In this document: one piece after another, positions 21,198 to 33,547 of the stretch
Numbering within the stretch: position 1 is the first letter of the stretch
Layout: every line of letters starts with the position of its first letter
Source: Selaginella moellendorffii
Lineage: Eukaryota > Streptophyta > Lycopodiopsida > Selaginellales > Selaginellaceae
Direction: 5' to 3'
Length of the DNA stretch: 64,000 nucleotides
Assembly: GCF_000143415.4 (NCBI RefSeq)
Contig: NW_003314305.1
Coordinates: 438,196 to 502,195, forward strand
Made by a program: the position numbers and the translations under genes
The notes under the pieces: generated by a model
Database searches by the model: none
Told to the model about the DNA's origin: nothing
Seen by the model: the letters and a program-made list of their open reading frames with translations, nothing else

Positions 21198-23417
21198 ATG
21201 GTGCGACGTGGCGCCACCACATTGCTCCGTAAGATTAGGTCTTCGTGCTCGCAGGAAATTTCCCGAGAGCGTGGAGCTGGAGCTGCTGCTCGCGATCGAT
21301 CGATCGCGGAGGATTTTGCTCGCGAGCTAAGGAATGCGCGATGCCTCGCGGCGGTGGAGGAGCTGCATTGTCGGATGATCGCGCAGGGGCTGGATGCCGA
21401 CACCTATCTCGGGAACAATCTGGTAAGGGTTTATGGGAAATTCGGGGGACTGGATCGAGCCTGGGCAGCGTTCGATCGCATTGCTGCGAAGAATGTGTTC
21501 TCCTGGACGATCGTAATCTCGGCATTTGCCCAGAATGGGCATCACAGGGAGGCTCTGGTGCTGTTCCGGCAGATGGAACGCGAGGGTGTCAAGGCGAACG
21601 AGGTGACTCTCGCGGCTGTGCTGGGGATTTGCTCCAGCATCAAGGATTTAGCTGGAGGGAGATCCATCCATGGCCGAGTGATCGCTGCCAAGAAAGACGT
21701 GGTGATTGGCAATGCTCTTGTCAACATGTATAGCAAGTGTGGATCTCTCCGCGAGGCAAGAGCTTCCTTCCAAGAGATGGTGGTCAGAGACGTGGTTTCC
21801 TGGACGACGATGATCACAGCTCTCTCGGAGCACGGAGAGTGGAACGAGGCAGTGGAGATCTTCTGGGAAATGGTCTCGGAAAATGTGGCTCCAAACGAGA
21901 TCAGCTGCTTGGCGGTGTTGGGAGCTTGCTCGAACTTGGGCGATCGCAGCCAAGTCCGGGTGATCCACGAGTTTATTGCCAGTGGTGGCTTGGAGCTCGA
22001 CAAGAAGCTGGTGGTGGCGAATACTTTGATCCACACTTATGGAAGATGTGGGAGCCCGAGCGATGCTAGGCGAGTTTTTGATTCTCTGCAACACTCGGCT
22101 AGGAATGCCGTGTCCTGGGCTTCGATGATAGCAGCTTACACGAGCAACGAGCAGGCCAAGGCAGGGGTGGAGCTCTACCAGGAGATGATCCAGCGGGAAG
22201 AGAGCAAGAAAATGGATCCCGTCGCCTATCTCTGCGTCCTGGAAGCTTGCTCCAGCTTGAGCGCTCTCAAAGTCGGGCGTCAGGTCCACGAAGAGATTGT
22301 AGCTGCTGGTTTTGGAGACGAACTTCCACTCGCTGGTGCGATCGTCAACATGTACTGCAAATGTGGGAGCTTGGTCGAGGCAAGGGAAGTCTTCGACGGG
22401 ATGAAAGCCAGGAATATGATAGCGTGGAACTCGATGATGGGGGGATACACGCAGCACGGTCATCCGAAGCGAGCGCTCCAGCTCTTTGAACTTGCGTGCC
22501 TTGACGGGGTTCTTCCGGACGAGATCACCTTTGTGACGATTCTTACGGCATGCAGCCATGCAGGGATGGTAAAGCCAGGCGTTTGGCACTTCGGTTCCAT
22601 CCGGGCAGATTTTGGGATGGAGCCGAGTGTGGATCACTACGTCTGCATGGTGGATATGTTGGGACGAGCAGGCTGGTTAGATGCGGCTGAAAGATTGGTA
22701 GAGCGCATGCCAGCGTTCTCAAATCCAGCCGACGAGTTTGTACCGTGGATGGCTTTGCTGGCTTCTTGCAAAGTTCATACAGACGTGAAGAGGGCAGCAA
22801 GAATTTCTTCCGTTCTGTCAGCGAAGAAGAAGAAGCTCTTGAGCAGCAGCAGCAGCGGCAGTGGCTCCTGGCACCTCAAGAACTCGGCCGCTCCACTGGT
22901 GATGCTCTCGAACATATACGCTCAAGCGAAGAAGTGGGAGGAGATGACAGGAGTGAGGAACGAGATTACGGAGGAATGGTCCAAGGGGATGATCACGTCG
23001 AGGCAAAGGGGTTGTAGCTTCATCGAAGTGGAAGGCGCGATTCACGAGTTCGTCGCCGGGAAACTCCACCTCCATCCAGAGCACAAGGGGATCGACAGCG
23101 AGATGAAAAGGCTCGAGGAGCTTATCAAGAGCGCTGGCTACGTCCCCGACACAAGTGTGGTAATGCACGATGTTGAGGAGGCTGAGAAGGAAGGCGTCCT
23201 CCATCAACACAGTGAGAGAATGGCCATAGCTTTCGGTTTGATGCGCGGTGGCAGTGACACCATCGTTCGAGTCGTGAACAACCTCCGGATTTGCTCCGAC
23301 TGCCATGCCGCTGTCAAGCTCATCTCCAAGACCGTGGGACGGGAGATCCTCGTTCGAGACACTCGTCGGTTCCATCACTTTGCAAGTGGAGAGTGCTCCT
23401 GTCAAGACTACTGGTAG
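21198..23417 (+). CDS. PPR protein, PLS class with E/E+ and DYW deaminase domain
   Basis: Organellar C-to-U RNA-editing factor. Intronless, 739 aa, with about eight PLS-type repeats (VFSWTIVISAFAQNGHHREA, VSWTTMITALSEHGEWNEAV, IAWNSMMGGYTQHGHPKRAL) then the E domain (VDHYVCMVDMLGRAGWLDAA). The DYW deaminase is complete: HSE at 671-673, CSDC (C699, C702) and the terminal DYW. The first residues (MVRRGATTLLRKIRSSCSQE) are basic and suit organelle import. Between E and DYW there is a lineage-type insert of K and S runs. All catalytic motifs are present, so the protein is probably active. Several broken relatives lie elsewhere in the window. Confidence 0.95.
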   Translation: MVRRGATTLLRKIRSSCSQEISRERGAGAAARDRSIAEDFARELRNARCLAAVEELHCRMIAQGLDADTYLGNNLVRVYGKFGGLDRAWAAFDRIAAKNVFSWTIVISAFAQNGHHREALVLFRQMEREGVKANEVTLAAVLGICSSIKDLAGGRSIHGRVIAAKKDVVIGNALVNMYSKCGSLREARASFQEMVVRDVVSWTTMITALSEHGEWNEAVEIFWEMVSENVAPNEISCLAVLGACSNLGDRSQVRVIHEFIASGGLELDKKLVVANTLIHTYGRCGSPSDARRVFDSLQHSARNAVSWASMIAAYTSNEQAKAGVELYQEMIQREESKKMDPVAYLCVLEACSSLSALKVGRQVHEEIVAAGFGDELPLAGAIVNMYCKCGSLVEAREVFDGMKARNMIAWNSMMGGYTQHGHPKRALQLFELACLDGVLPDEITFVTILTACSHAGMVKPGVWHFGSIRADFGMEPSVDHYVCMVDMLGRAGWLDAAERLVERMPAFSNPADEFVPWMALLASCKVHTDVKRAARISSVLSAKKKKLLSSSSSGSGSWHLKNSAAPLVMLSNIYAQAKKWEEMTGVRNEITEEWSKGMITSRQRGCSFIEVEGAIHEFVAGKLHLHPEHKGIDSEMKRLEELIKSAGYVPDTSVVMHDVEEAEKEGVLHQHSERMAIAFGLMRGGSDTIVRVVNNLRICSDCHAAVKLISKTVGREILVRDTRRFHHFASGECSCQDYW

Positions 23418-23483
23418 CAGCACAGCCGACTCGATCGAGTTCTCGGAGAAGAATGGTCTCCACGAAAAGATCAAGGAAGTGAG

Positions 23484-23953
23484 ATGGGCTCCATCTCTAG
23501 CAGGAGCTCCAAGGTGGTGAAGCTATGGAGGAGAGGACCACTCAAGCTCGATCAAGCGGGGTGCCCGAGATTTCCAGGCTGGAGGAAGTGGTACCGCATT
23601 CTATGCGTCGGGGACCTACCATTGGCTGGTAGTCGCTCGTTTTACGATAGTGATGGGCCGCCTCACCTCACCAACGTGGTCGCCAAGCATCTTCTTCAAG
23701 CTACGAGGTACTTATATCTCTTCTTTTTTTCCTTTTCTTACGCTAAAGCTAATCTCCTCCAGGAATGGTCCGTAAAGCTCGCCTCTTCGGACAATCCCCT
23801 TGTCCAAATTGATTGGGTCGGCTCTCCAGATCCATTGGCGCTGCATGGTTGATCGCTCGGATCCAACTCCAGGTGGGTTTGTAGCTAGGATCTGTGCCTG
23901 CATTCTCGGTTTTTCGCATCCACTCTCGGCCGAGCTGACCCTCGTGCTCCAGA
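23484..23953 (+). other. 5' leader region of the CSI1-like gene with a short upstream frame
   Basis: Begins 66 bp after the PPR stop. It has an ATG at 23484 opening a frame of about 80 codons (GPLKLDQAGCPRFPGWRKWY) that, after a likely intron (donor 23708, acceptor near 23761), stops almost at once. A second intron (GTGGGT near 23871 to CAG at 23952) could end just before the CSI1-like ATG. No family recognised. It is probably spliced 5'-UTR with an upstream ORF, or a small separate gene. Confidence 0.35.
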
Positions 23954-26900
23954 ATGGTGTCCGAGGAGCACGAGCGGCTTGTTCGCCCAGCCTTGCAGCA
24001 AATTTCAAAGTCTCTCAAGAGCCATGTTGAGCCTGCGACTCCACGGTCCGTCACGAGCACCAGAGCTGTGAGGTAAGCTTAGATCTGAGCTCTTCTTGGT
24101 GGAGTCTTGTCCACATTGATGGTTTTTCTTTGTTTTCCTTCCAGGGACTCGGCTATGGAGGACCCGGACGGTGTCCTGGCCAGTGTAGCACTGTGCATCG
24201 AGCAGCTGAGAGGAGCAAGCTTCAGCCCCCAGGAGAAAGAGAATGCCTCCAAGCAGCTTTTGGTGCTCGTGGAGGAGCGAGATCAAAATGCCAAGAAGGC
24301 GATCACATCTCACACGCAAGCGATACCACTGCTGGTGAATTTGCTGAGAACAGGTACCACCAGTTCCAAGATCAATGTAGCGGCGGTCATGGCCCTTCTT
24401 TGCAAGGAGGAGGAGCTGAGAATGAAAGTTCTTCTGGGGGGATGCGTTCCGCCTTTGCTCGCGCTGCTCAAGGTTGGATCCACAGTCGCTCACAGTGCTG
24501 CAGCAAAAGCGATTTTTGCCGTGACCACCACTGTCGACCACGTTGGGGCCAAGATTTTTTCCACCGAGGGTGTGGTTCCAAGCCTGTGGGAGCAATTCCA
24601 ACCGGGCAACAAGCTCGAAACTAGCGTGCTGGGGCTCTTGACCGGAGCTCTTCGCAACCTTTGCAACAAGAACAACGTCGTAGAGGGGTTCTGGTCGGCA
24701 ACTCTAGACGCCGGGGGGATCCAGGTTCTAGCAGCTCTTCTCGGGAGTGGAAACTCGGACGCACAGGCCAATGCAGCTTCCATCCTGGCCAGCTTGATGG
24801 ACGCTGTAGAAACAAGCGGACCCAAAGTTTTCTCCACGACTGGAGCTCTCGATCAGCTGTTTAAGTTGCTTGAGAATGGACACGAGACGGGAGTGAGAGC
24901 CGAGGCCGCCGGAGCTCTTCGTGCTCTCACGCAGCACTCACCGGAAGCTCGTCAGTATATCACAAAGACAAATGGTGGCGGGATGATACGAGAATTGATC
25001 GCGGCCGTGGTAGCTCCTTCCAAGGAGTTCATGCAAGGAGTTTTCGCCCAGCAGCTTCAGGAGAATGCGATGGGATCGCTGGCCAACGTTCTCGGAGGAA
25101 TGACGACGGTGGTCGGGCGTTTAGCCGAGGAGCTCAACCAGCAGCAACAAGTTGGAGCGGTCAGTGCAGACACAGTCGGCGCTCTAGCGTACGCTCTCAT
25201 GGTCATCGACTCTTCCTCGGCAGAGAAGGATTCTTCCGGCTGTGTCGTCAATCCGAGCTCTCTGGAGAGGCTTCTGGTGAAGCTGATGGAGCATCAAGAT
25301 GTTGATGAACTACTCAAGGAGCACGTCATCGAGGCACTGGCGAGTTTGTACAGCAACACGTACTTGGCGTCCAATCTCGAGCATGCCGAGGCGAAGAAGA
25401 TGCTTGTCGGCTTAGCGACGTTGGCCGATCCATGGATCCGAGTGGAGCTTATACGAGCGCTCAGCAGCATTTGCAGTGGGAAGGCCGGACTTTGGGAGTC
25501 TATCCGCGGTCGGGATGGTGTCCAGTTCATGATATCCTTGCTTGGAGTTTCTTCCGAGCAGCAGCAAGAGTACGCAGTGGCGCTGCTTTCCATTCTCTCG
25601 AGACAAATCGATGAAAGTAACTGGGCCATCACAGCCTCTGGAGGAATTCCACCGCTCGTCCAGCTTCTCGAAACAGGCTCTCCAAAGGCGAAAGAAGACT
25701 CGGCAATTGTTCTCGGCAATCTTTGCTCTCACAGCGAAGATATCCGTGCCTGTGTTGAGACTGCCGAAGCGGAGGCAGCACTTTTGTGGCTGCTCAAGAA
25801 CGCTAGCCCCGAAGGACAAGAGATCGCTGCTCGTGCCATAACTAAGCTTGTGAGACGACCGGACGCTGATACTTTGAGCCAGCTTACGGCCATGCTCGTC
25901 GGGGACTTACCATCTTCGAAGCAGCACGTACTGGAAGTTACGAGCTGCTTGCTCGCTGTAGTTGCGGAGCAAGACATGGGCAAGGAAGGAGCTGCTGGCT
26001 ACGAGGCCTTCGACACGCTCATGACTTTACTCGAGTCTCCAAGCAGCAAGGAGACGCAAGAAAAGGCTGCCTCGGTGATAGCCAGGGTCTTTGCTCTTCG
26101 CCAGGACATGCATCACAGTCCTCTTGTCCAAAAGGCCGTCGGACCTCTAAACAAGCTCGTCAGGAACATCAACGAGGAGGAGCCAGGGACGATCAGCGTT
26201 GCTGCTCAGGCGGCGCTAGCTCTGGCTGCCTTGTTTTCTTCTATCCGAGAGCATGGCTACGTGAAAGACGCTGCCGTGGACGCTATAACACCGCTGGTTG
26301 CTCTGGCCAAGGTGACGAGCTTAGCTCCCGCTGAAGCAGCAGTGAAAGCACTCGCGTTTCTCTTGGTGGACGAGGAGGTTGCCTTGGACGTGCCGCTTGG
26401 AGACTTGATAGATCCTTTCACTCGGATTCTACGAGAAGGCAGTGAGGCTGGAAGAGACGATGCTGCTGCGGCACTGGCTCGGCTCTTTGCGGTGCATTCC
26501 ATCGACGACAAGCTTGCGGAGAGTATTAGTTTCTGCGGCACCATGGTGGCTCTAGCGGACCTCTTAACTGGAGTGAGCTTCGATCAAGTGGAGACGATCC
26601 AAGCTCTCGACGCGCTCTCGGCGGTGGCAAGGTCCAAGACGAATGCATCTTATAGCCGTCAACTTCTGGGTGTGATCGAGAGCCTGGGCCCGCTGGTTAC
26701 GTGCGCTGCAATCGGATCACCCGTCCTTTGCGAGAAAGTTATTGAGGTGCTGGCGAGACTTTGCCAGGACAAAGCTGCGATCTTGGGAGGCTTGATCGCA
26801 AACACTGACAAGTGCATAGCTTCTCTAGCGGACCGGATCATCAGATCGAGCAACGTTGAAGTTAAGATTGGTGGAACGGCTCTTCTCATATGTGCCGCGA

Positions 26901-29900
26901 AGGAACACGGTCAGAAAGCCATGGATGCTCTTGCCGAGTCGGGATGCGCTTCACTGCTGATCCAGACTCTAGTCGGCATGCTTCAAGGGAGCTCCGGAGA
27001 TGGTGATTTTGAAACAGCCTCTCCCGGAGGCTTGGGAGCTACGACTGTTGCTCTCTGGCTTCTCTCCGTGATCGCTACTCACGACAGCGGCAGCAAAGTT
27101 GCCATCATGGAGGCTGGAGCGATTGATGTTCTTGCGGAGAAGCTCGCCATCTTTGCTCCAAACGCTCGACAGGTATGTTTTAAACTTAGTTCCAGTTTTC
27201 TCACTGATGCTACTTCCATGCAGGCAAAGGTCGAGGAATCTGGAAATAACTGGATCAGTGCCTTGCTCCTCGCGATCCTTTTTCTCGACCGGGACGTCTC
27301 CCGTGCCCCGGCAACGTCTCGAGCTATTCCAGCGCTGTCGCTGCTGCTCAAGTCGGAGGACACCATGGACAGATATTTCTCAGCGCAAGCACTGGCAAGC
27401 CTCGTCTGCCACGGGAGTCGTGGAACTCTACTCGCTGTAGCCAACTCTGGAGCAGTCCCGGGATTGATTTCTCTTCTCGGCAGTGCAGAAGTGGAGGCAG
27501 GAAATCTGGTGACACTTTCGGAGGAGTTTTTGCTGGTTTCCAGTCCCGACCAGGTTGCCTTGGAGAGGCTGTTTAGAGTCGACGATATCAGATACGGTGC
27601 TACTGCTCGCAAGGCTATACCAGCTCTGGTTGAGCTCCTCAAGCCAAATCCAGGCCGTCCTGGTGCGCCACCTTTGGCACTCAGTCTACTTACGCAGATT
27701 GCCGAAGCAAACCACGTTAACAGGGTGACAATGGCCGAAGCTGGAGCTCTAGAAGCTCTCACAAAGTATCTCTCTCTCGGCCCTCAAGATGCCATAGAAG
27801 AAGCTGCTGCCGAGCTCCTGAGGATTCTTTTCAGCAGTCCCGAGCTTCGACGTCACGACTCGGCTTCAGGTGCAGTAGACCAGCTTGTAGCAGTGTTGAG
27901 AATGGGAGCTCGAGGATCCAGGTACACAGCAGCTCGAGCACTCCAGGGTGTTTTTGGTGCTGAGCAAATACGAGGTGGAGACATAGCGACTCAAGCTATT
28001 GTACCGCTGGTTGAGATGCTGAGTGCCGCTGTGGAGCGAGAGCAGCGAGCGGCAATCGGTGCGCTGATATCTCTAGCGGCAGACAATCCTCACAAGGCGA
28101 TCGTGATTGGCGACGTTGAGCTCAATACTTTAGAGATCTTGAGCAAGATACTGTCGGCCGACACTTCTTCGTCGTCACTTCAGCTTAAAGAGCATGCAGC
28201 GGAGCTTTGCTCGGTCCTTTTTGCAAACGCACGAGTAAGATCCAAGGCTGCTGCCAGTACCTGCATCCTTCCACTGATCGACTTGCTCAGTACCGCCGAG
28301 GCCGAGTCCGTGCAGCACGTCGCTACTCAGGCTCTCGATAATCTCTTGGACGACGAGCAACAGGCCGAGGCAGTAGCAGCATATGGTGCTGTGGTTCCAC
28401 TCGTGGAGCTCATAGTCGGTTCTAGCTTCAAGGTGCACGAGGTGGCAGTGAGTGCTCTGATAAAGCTCGGGAAGGATCGACCACTTTGCAAGCTTGACAT
28501 GGTAAAAGCCGGAGTGATCGACAGAGTTCTCGTCAGTATGGGACAGGAGCCTTCGCCGGACTCTTTTTGTGCTCGCGGAGCAGAACTTTTGAGGATTCTG
28601 ACCAACAACAGCAGCATTGCAAAGAGCACGTCGGCGGCCAAGGCTGTCGAGCCCCTGTTCACGATGCTGCAGACTCGAGCTGAGATTGGACCTGCAGGCC
28701 AGCACAGTGCCGTCCAGACGCTGGTAAACATCATCGAAAAGCCACAATGCACGGCTTCGCAAACTTTGAGTTGCGGTCTCGCTCTACAGCCGCTGCTGCA
28801 GCTTCTCGAGTCGACGTCCCAGTCCGTCCAACAAGTAGCAGCGGAGCTCCTCTCGCATTTACTCGTGGAGCCTCGCTTCCAGCAGGATCCAATCACTCAA
28901 GCTGCGGTTCCAGCGCTTGTAAAGTTGGCGGGCAGCAGTGGTGCTCTCAGCGTCCAGCAAAGAGCCGTGAATGCTCTGGAGCTTGCGTCTACCAGCTGGC
29001 CGGACGCACTGGTGGAGTCGGGTGGTATCTCGGAGGTTTCGAAGATCATCTTGCAGACCGATCCTCCGGCTCCGCACGGCCTGTGGGAATGCGCTGCAAA
29101 GCTGCTCTCCAATGTTTCACAGAACTACTGCCAGGAGCTCACGCCAGCAGTGGTTTCGAAGCTTTTAAGATCCACGTCCGAGGCGACGGTGGCTGTGTCT
29201 CTGCACGCCTTGCTGGTCATGGAGAAAGAGGACGCGTCCACCGCGGAGATCATGGCAGAGAATGGAGCTGTCGAGTCTCTAGTGGAGATTTTGAGGAGCC
29301 ACCAATGCGAAGAAGCAGCTGCTCGCCTCCTGGAGTCACTCGTGAACAACGTTACCGTTCGGGGCATGAAAGCAACCAAGCTCGCAGTTTGTCCCTTGTC
29401 CGAGTTTCTTCTGGATCCCCAGACACAGTCGGAGCAGGCAAGACTGCTGGCAGCTCTCGCTCTTGGTGATCTCTTCCAGAACGACACTCTCTGCAAGTCG
29501 ACTGATGCTGTCTCGGCATGCCGTGCCTTGGTGAGTTTACTGGAGGGCCAGCACAACGAAGAGATACAAATGGTGGCAATCTGTGCGTTGCAAAACTTGG
29601 TGGTGAACAGTCGTCCAAACAAGCGCGCTGTTGCCGAGGCTGGAGGAGTGCAAGCTCTGCAAGAGCTCGTCGCCACCGCAAGTTCCGATACTGCCGTGCA
29701 AGCTGCGGCTCTGATCCGGATTCTCTTCTCCAACTATACGATCCAGGAGTTCGCATCCATAGAGGTGATCCAAGCTTTACTCGGTAAGTTTTAAACTTTG
29801 TCATCCAGAGCTTATGACTTTCTGCCTTATCTTTCAGCGTTACTCGAGAAGGATTTGTGGTCCAGAGAACCGATCAAAGACGAGGTGATCAAAGCCATCA

Positions 29901-30681
29901 ACACGCTCTTCAACCTCTATCCGAAGTTCCGGATCACCGAGATAGCCACCGCCAGCATTCCTCTTTTGATCGGAGCTATGAAGACCGAGTCGGAGGTGGC
30001 GCAAGAGGCAGCACTGGACACTCTCTTCCTCTTTCGCCAGACATGGTCGGCCAGTCCGGAAGAAGAAGGCCGAGCTCAAGCAAACGCAATGGCGGACGCC
30101 ATACCCGTGCTCCAGATGCTCATGAGAACCGGTCCTCAGCGCTTCCACGAGCGCATAGAGCTTCTCCTGCAGTGCTTACCCGGGAACTTGCTGGTTAACA
30201 TCAAGCGTGGAAACAACTTGCGGCAGTCCATGGGTGGAACCAACGCGTTTTGCAAGATTACGCTGGGAAGTGGACCTCCTCGACAGACACGAGTAAGTGG
30301 TCCTTCGATCCTTACTGAAGCTAAAGAAAAATGGTGTTTTGCTTCGCCCGTCACAGGTTGTTTCCAACAACAGTGCTCCGCAATGGGAGCAAGGATTTGC
30401 GTGGGCTTTCGACACGCCCCCAAAGGGCCAGAAGCTTCACATATCATGCAAGAACAAGGGAGCCTTTGGAAAGGTAACGAAAGTTCTCTCTTTTGTTTGA
30501 GAGAGATATTGATGTTCTCGTCCTTTCTCTCGAGCAGGCATCGCTTGGTAAAGTCACCATACAGATCGACCGCGTGGTTTTGCTGGGCAACTTAAGTGGA
30601 GAGTATCAACTCAAGCCCGATAGCAACCGAGATGGAAGTCCGCGCACGCTGGAGATAGAATTCCAATGGTCTAACAGGTGA
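23954..30681 (+). CDS. CSI1: CELLULOSE SYNTHASE INTERACTIVE (CSI1/POM2)-like ARM-repeat C2 protein
   Basis: Scaffold that ties cellulose synthase complexes to cortical microtubules. About 2,100 aa. Exon 1 23954-24072; exon 2 starts 24145 with the conserved [23 protein letters not shown] repeats fill the next 1,900 residues ([40 protein letters not shown]). The 3' exons give [33 protein letters not shown], then a C-terminal C2 domain from [16 protein letters not shown] through [10 protein letters not shown] and [14 protein letters not shown] to [11 protein letters not shown]2 exon joins are near 30294/30358 and 30474/30538. A 51-nt, stop-free, frame-keeping intron lies at 27173-27223. The start at 23954 gives the short basic N-terminus usual before MEDPDG. 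Confidence 0.93.
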
Positions 30682-30810
30682 TTCTCAGCGACAGTTCTAG
30701 AGGTAAGAAACGAGGGGAGGCTTGTATACATGTGAATAACCAAGGATTTTTGCAAGTGGAAAGTTTTGACAGTTTTTCTTCAGTGAATAAAGGGCTTGTC
30801 TTTCAAAAGC

Positions 30811-32306
30811 TTACTTGTAAAACTTGTGGACTTGCTCGATTGGAGCCCGGCAGTGAGGACAGCTTTTGTGCTCTTGTTGGACTTTTTTCGCGCATTCCAT
30901 GCACATGAGCGCATGTCCACAAGGAATCAGCAACGCCCTTGTGCCACAGTTCTCGAAATCCTCCAAACAGTGCGAGCATTCGTCCTGGAAAACGAAAGTA
31001 GAAGCACAAGAGAAGCAAAAGTCTCAGAAGTTTTCACCTTCTTGTCACTGGAAGGAGGAGCGGCAGCGACTGGTGTGTTGGAAGACTCTTTCATTGCTTC
31101 TGCAATCTCCTTCTCGAATTGCATCTGGAGCTGCAAACGCAAGAGAGAAAAAAAACAAAATGATCAACTTAAAGAAGAGAAAGAATGAGACTTACTTCCA
31201 GGATTTCCTTGCTCTCACGCTCGATTAGATCCATCTCCAAGCTATCGTGTTCCTGCCTAAACTTCTCCTCGGCCTCTCTTACCGAGGCTTCAAACTGCTG
31301 CTTTTTGTTTTCCATGGCCTGGAGCTTCAAGGCGCTGCATTTGTGGAGCCAGCGTTTAGCGAAAGCCGAAAGAGTCGATCGCAAACTTACGTCTCTTGTG
31401 CGTTCCTTGATTCTTTAGCTCGCAGCCGTTGCAAGTATTCGAGATGATCCATCTTCTCCTTCTCAGTCTTGGAGTCCTGGAAATCAAGCTTCTCTCGCAG
31501 CATCAAGTTCACCTTTTCAAACTCAGCTTGCTGCCGTCTCATTCTCCTCTCGAAATCTTCGTCCAGTCGAGAAATCTGAACAAAAGATTGATTAGAAAGG
31601 AAAGAAGAACTTGCAAAAAGAAGAAAGAACTTTACCTCTTGTGCGAAGCGTCGTTGCATTTCTTCCCTTCGAGCTCTATCGGTTTCCAAGCTTTGTGTGG
31701 CTTCGTTTAGCGCGGCTTCGATGGCACTCCTGCTGCTGGCGACGAGTTCTTTCTTCTCCTCGATCTTGAACGATCGCAGCTTCTCCTTGCTCACTTCGTG
31801 CTTCATTTTCTGGGCCGGAGTTGGCGTCGTGCCGTGCATCCTTGAATTTGGCGACAGCACTTCCACCAGAGCTCGATAGTAGCCTCGGTGCCGATTCACA
31901 AACTTCTTCCGGTCCCTGGAAAACCATTGCTCATCATCAGCAAAGAGAAAGGAAGAAACGCAAGGGAAGAACACACACACAAAAAAAAAAAAACGCCAAG
32001 ACTTCCAAGAAAGAATCCAAGAACACCGAAAAAGAAGAGCTTTTCTCACCGGATCGTCTCGGCGTGAGCGATGAGCCCTCTCCAGCCAGTGAACTCCGTC
32101 CTCGTCGGGCAAACAGCGCAGATTCTCTTCGTCGTGTCGCGAAGCAAATTCGGAGCTTCTGGCCCGACGAGCTCCCTCACCTCGCCAATGCAGGCCTCGT
32201 ACGCTCGCTCTTGGATCAGCGCGATCTCCTCCTCGTCCATTTCATCGTCGTCGTCGTCCTCCTCCTCCTCTTCCTCCTCTTCATCGGAGCTTCTCGCGCG
32301 CTTCAT
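30811..32306 (-). CDS. coiled-coil RING-finger protein with N-terminal zf-XS-like finger
   Basis: Probable E3 ubiquitin ligase. Six exons by eye. An acidic N-terminus (MKRARSSDEEEEEEEE) leads to a zinc-finger-like CAVCPTRTEFTGWRGLIAHA followed by HRGYYRALVEVL, the spacing of zf-XS fingers. A long charged coiled coil follows (EEKKELVASSRSAIEAALNE, DEDFERRMRRQQAEFEKVNL). The C-terminal RING is C3HC4: CSHCLEDFENCGTRALLIPC, GHMLMCMECA, CPHCRAPIEQ, ending HKFYK. The stop at 30811 is convergent with the CSI1-like gene, 129 bp apart. Partners and substrates are unknown. Confidence 0.75.
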
Positions 32307-32349
32307 TCGTTTCTATTCTCCTAGAACCCTAAAATTTGGCATTTTGGAT

Positions 32350-33248
32350 ATGGCGGCCTTGCCCTCTTCGTCGTCTTCCCTCATCCAATCCTTCCAGCAG
32401 CGGCGGCGGCGGCGGCGGCGATCCCTCGCAGCACGGCGCGGAGATCCTTGGGTCAGCTCCATCGCTCGCGGTAAGAATTTTCGTTCGCATGCGAGAGGTA
32501 GAAGAATTTCTCCTCTTTTCCCTTTCTGTAAGATTGCATTCCAGGCTCCCTCTCTCCCTCTTTCTTTCGTTTCTCGGATCGAGTTCTCTATCTCTTGCTT
32601 TTTCCTTCGAAGTGAATCTTTCCTCGGTCCTTTCTTTGCTTTTGGTTTCAATGGCTTAACTTCCTTGGTTTTGGTCTCATCGTTCTCGCTCTATAGGTGG
32701 TGAAGAGCGTGAGAACTACATTCACGAGCACAAACAACCTCCAGGACCTGGCCGAGCGGCGAAGCATTGTGTGCAACAATGCGGACTTGGAGAGAACTGA
32801 TATGTTGGGTAAGAGAAACCTCCTCCTTTTTCTTAGAGTGAGTTTCGTGGATTTTCGAGAGAGGGGAGCTCGCATTCTAGGCTCCAGTTTTCGGGAGGAG
32901 AGCTAGCATAGTTTCCTCTAGGGAGAGCTAGCATCTTTCATAGCTTACTTCTAGATCCGGAGTTCTTTCGATTAGAAGTTTGAGTATCGGGGTCTAGTTT
33001 TTCGACGAGAACCTACTATGTTTTTGGCGAGTATCCAAGCCCAAGCTGCCATCCTCGTCCTCGACTTCCAGAGGAAGTGGCCTCAGCAAGCCTTCCGGAT
33101 CTCGCCAGCGCTCAAATCCTTCCTGGCCAAACGAGACCGAGATGGTACGTCCTCCAGGTATTTTTTTTCTTTTCTGGATCGATCCAACTCTTTTTTCGAT
33201 GGATTGATCTATAGGACCAGGCGAGCGATTTGCGCCGCCAAGCTCTGA
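32350..33248 (+). pseudogene. decayed SWIB-domain gene (tandem duplicate)
   Basis: A broken upstream copy of the SWIB gene at 33548. It shares the leader TTTGGCATTTTGGATATGGC, the N-terminal MAALPSSSSSLIQSFQ, and the exon around 32697-32811 whose intact version reads VVKSVWNYIHEHNLQD. Small indels turn that exon into a different frame, and the stretch matching VLGV...SRLLSRHL is deleted. The second SWIB part (33010-33250) keeps FRISPALKSFLAKRDRD but lacks the VKLMWDYIKEHNLQ segment. Its ATG lies 43 bp from the RING gene ATG, head to head. Confidence 0.8.
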
Positions 33249-33547
33249 GAATTTTGCTCCAGTGTGAATCCCGCTTTTCCTCAAGGAGAGATTAAAACAA
33301 AGGTATTCCGGGGTTTAAGAGGAAAGAGTGGATAAATTTTGTACATATGGTTTAACCTCATCCCTTTGTTTTCTTTTTCTAGAAGGTAGATAAATATCGT
33401 GAAAAAGTAATTCGAAAAACATGACCTAGTTTAAGTTCGTACTGGCCATCGTCATCTTTGGACGAACAAAGCATATTCCGACGGGAATTTGGCATATTCT
33501 GGTATGCCTACTCCCAGGAACCCTAAAATCTCTTTGGCATTTTGGAT

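Noticed and set aside
21648-22637. 329-codon antisense frame
   Set aside because: It lies wholly opposite the conserved PPR gene and has no codon structure of its own.
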